From contig CAZMUQ010000055.1 in NCBI GenBank assembly GCA_964569845.1, positions 1 to 5,476 of the forward strand: a stretch of 5,476 nucleotides of DNA, given 5' to 3'. A model generated the notes under the pieces. That model saw only the letters and a list, made by a program, of their open reading frames with translations. It ran no database searches and had not been told where the DNA came from. Origin of the DNA: CAZMUQ01 sp964569845. GTDB lineage: Archaea; Thermoproteota; Bathyarchaeia; Hecatellales; Hecatellaceae. Positions within the stretch are counted from its first letter, which is position 1; each line of letters opens with the position of its first letter. A program made the translations under genes and the position numbers. Below, in pieces: positions 5,024-5,476 of the stretch.

Positions 5024-5476
5024 ATGTTTTATAGAGGATTTTTAAAGCTTAATATTTTAGCTTTTTTTAACGCTTTAGTCATTTTTTTAGGTTTAATTCA
5101 ACTTATAAACTCTTTGAAGCTTCCATGGTACCTGCCAGTTTCCCCTATACCTTCTGGTAATATTGTGAAAATATCATTAATAACGCCAGAAGCAGATCTT
5201 TTCCTTTTCATAACAATAACACTTTTGATTGTTCCCTTAACAATTTTAACCATAATTAAAACTCCTAAAATCATAGGTGAGCTACTAGGAAGAATAGCCT
5301 TAATATTATTGGTTATCTTGGTTTTCATAGAATTTACATCACTAATTGGATGGCTTCTTTATCCAGCATATAAGAGGGCTAGCTTAACATGGCTTTTCAT
5401 CACCATAGAAACACAACTTTTCTATGTTTTTTCATATTACTCATCAAAAATCTTTCTTTTAATGGTTTTTTCATGG
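5024..5476 (+). CDS. Unidentified multi-spanning membrane protein, C-terminus cut by window edge
   Basis: An open frame from the ATG at 5024 runs to the last base without a stop, giving 151 residues so far. I do not recognise the family. The protein begins MFYRGFLKLN, then has hydrophobic spans at about 9-28, 58-78, 86-113 and 120-150. A loop of about 29-57 contains LPWYLPVSPIPSG and an acidic PEAD, and a lysine/arginine-containing turn lies at 79-90. The short basic N-terminus suggests an inside start with the first loop outside. A good SD and even codon use matching its neighbours support it as a real gene. It follows the TauE/SafE permease in the same direction after 54 bases, so it could be an accessory membrane protein of that transporter or an unrelated gene. 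Its full length and function are unknown. Confidence 0.75.
   Translation, partial: MFYRGFLKLNILAFFNALVIFLGLIQLINSLKLPWYLPVSPIPSGNIVKISLITPEADLFLFITITLLIVPLTILTIIKTPKIIGELLGRIALILLVILVFIEFTSLIGWLLYPAYKRASLTWLFITIETQLFYVFSYYSSKIFLLMVFSW

Noticed and set aside
5098..5328. Minus-strand open frame of 76 codons near the right edge
   Set aside because: The plus strand holds a longer frame open to the window end, with a good SD and clear membrane spans; the minus frame is its shadow.

Overview
The window reads as archaeal chromosome. It is strongly AT-rich, roughly one third G+C by eye. Gene junctions carry Shine-Dalgarno (SD) sequences of the AGGTG(A) type, at least two and probably three consecutive genes start at TTG, and the upstream regions have T/A-rich boxes of the archaeal TATA/BRE kind. 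The encoded ATP sulfurylase and APS kinase have the sequence style of archaeal, probably thermophile-related, enzymes. I cannot name a genus; an uncultivated low-GC Thermoproteota/Bathyarchaeia-like lineage is only a guess.

Layout. (1) Positions 1-201, minus strand: the N-terminal 67 residues of a small ribbon-helix-helix (RHH, CopG-like) protein, cut by the window edge. (2) Positions 202-397: a 196-bp divergent control region with a perfect 10-bp direct repeat spaced 30 bp, inverted repeats, candidate TATA boxes for both directions, and a perfect 17-bp palindrome just upstream of the rightward gene. (3) Positions 398-1048: a 216-residue protein with an RHH-like N-terminus, an unidentified middle domain, and a C-terminal RHH module that is a paralogue of the leftward gene product. 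(4) Positions 1063-4969: a tight operon of ATP sulfurylase (sat), an alkaline-phosphatase-superfamily phosphodiesterase, APS kinase (cysC) and a TauE/SafE-family anion permease, with gaps of 3 to 14 bases. (5) Positions 5024-5476: the start of an unidentified multi-spanning membrane protein that runs off the right edge.

How it fits together. Sat turns sulfate and ATP into APS, and CysC phosphorylates APS to PAPS, so the core of the operon is sulfate activation. The phosphodiesterase lies between the two enzymes and probably acts on a nucleotide or sulfate/phosphate ester linked to this pathway, but its substrate cannot be read from sequence. The permease probably moves sulfate, sulfite or an organosulfonate. 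No PAPS reductase, sulfite reductase or sulfotransferase is in view, so whether PAPS feeds cysteine synthesis or sulfation is open. The two divergent RHH proteins and the repeats between them look like a local regulatory circuit for the operon.

The most novel parts are the three-part RHH protein, its divergent paralogue with the shared repeat-rich control region, and the phosphodiesterase inserted between sat and cysC.
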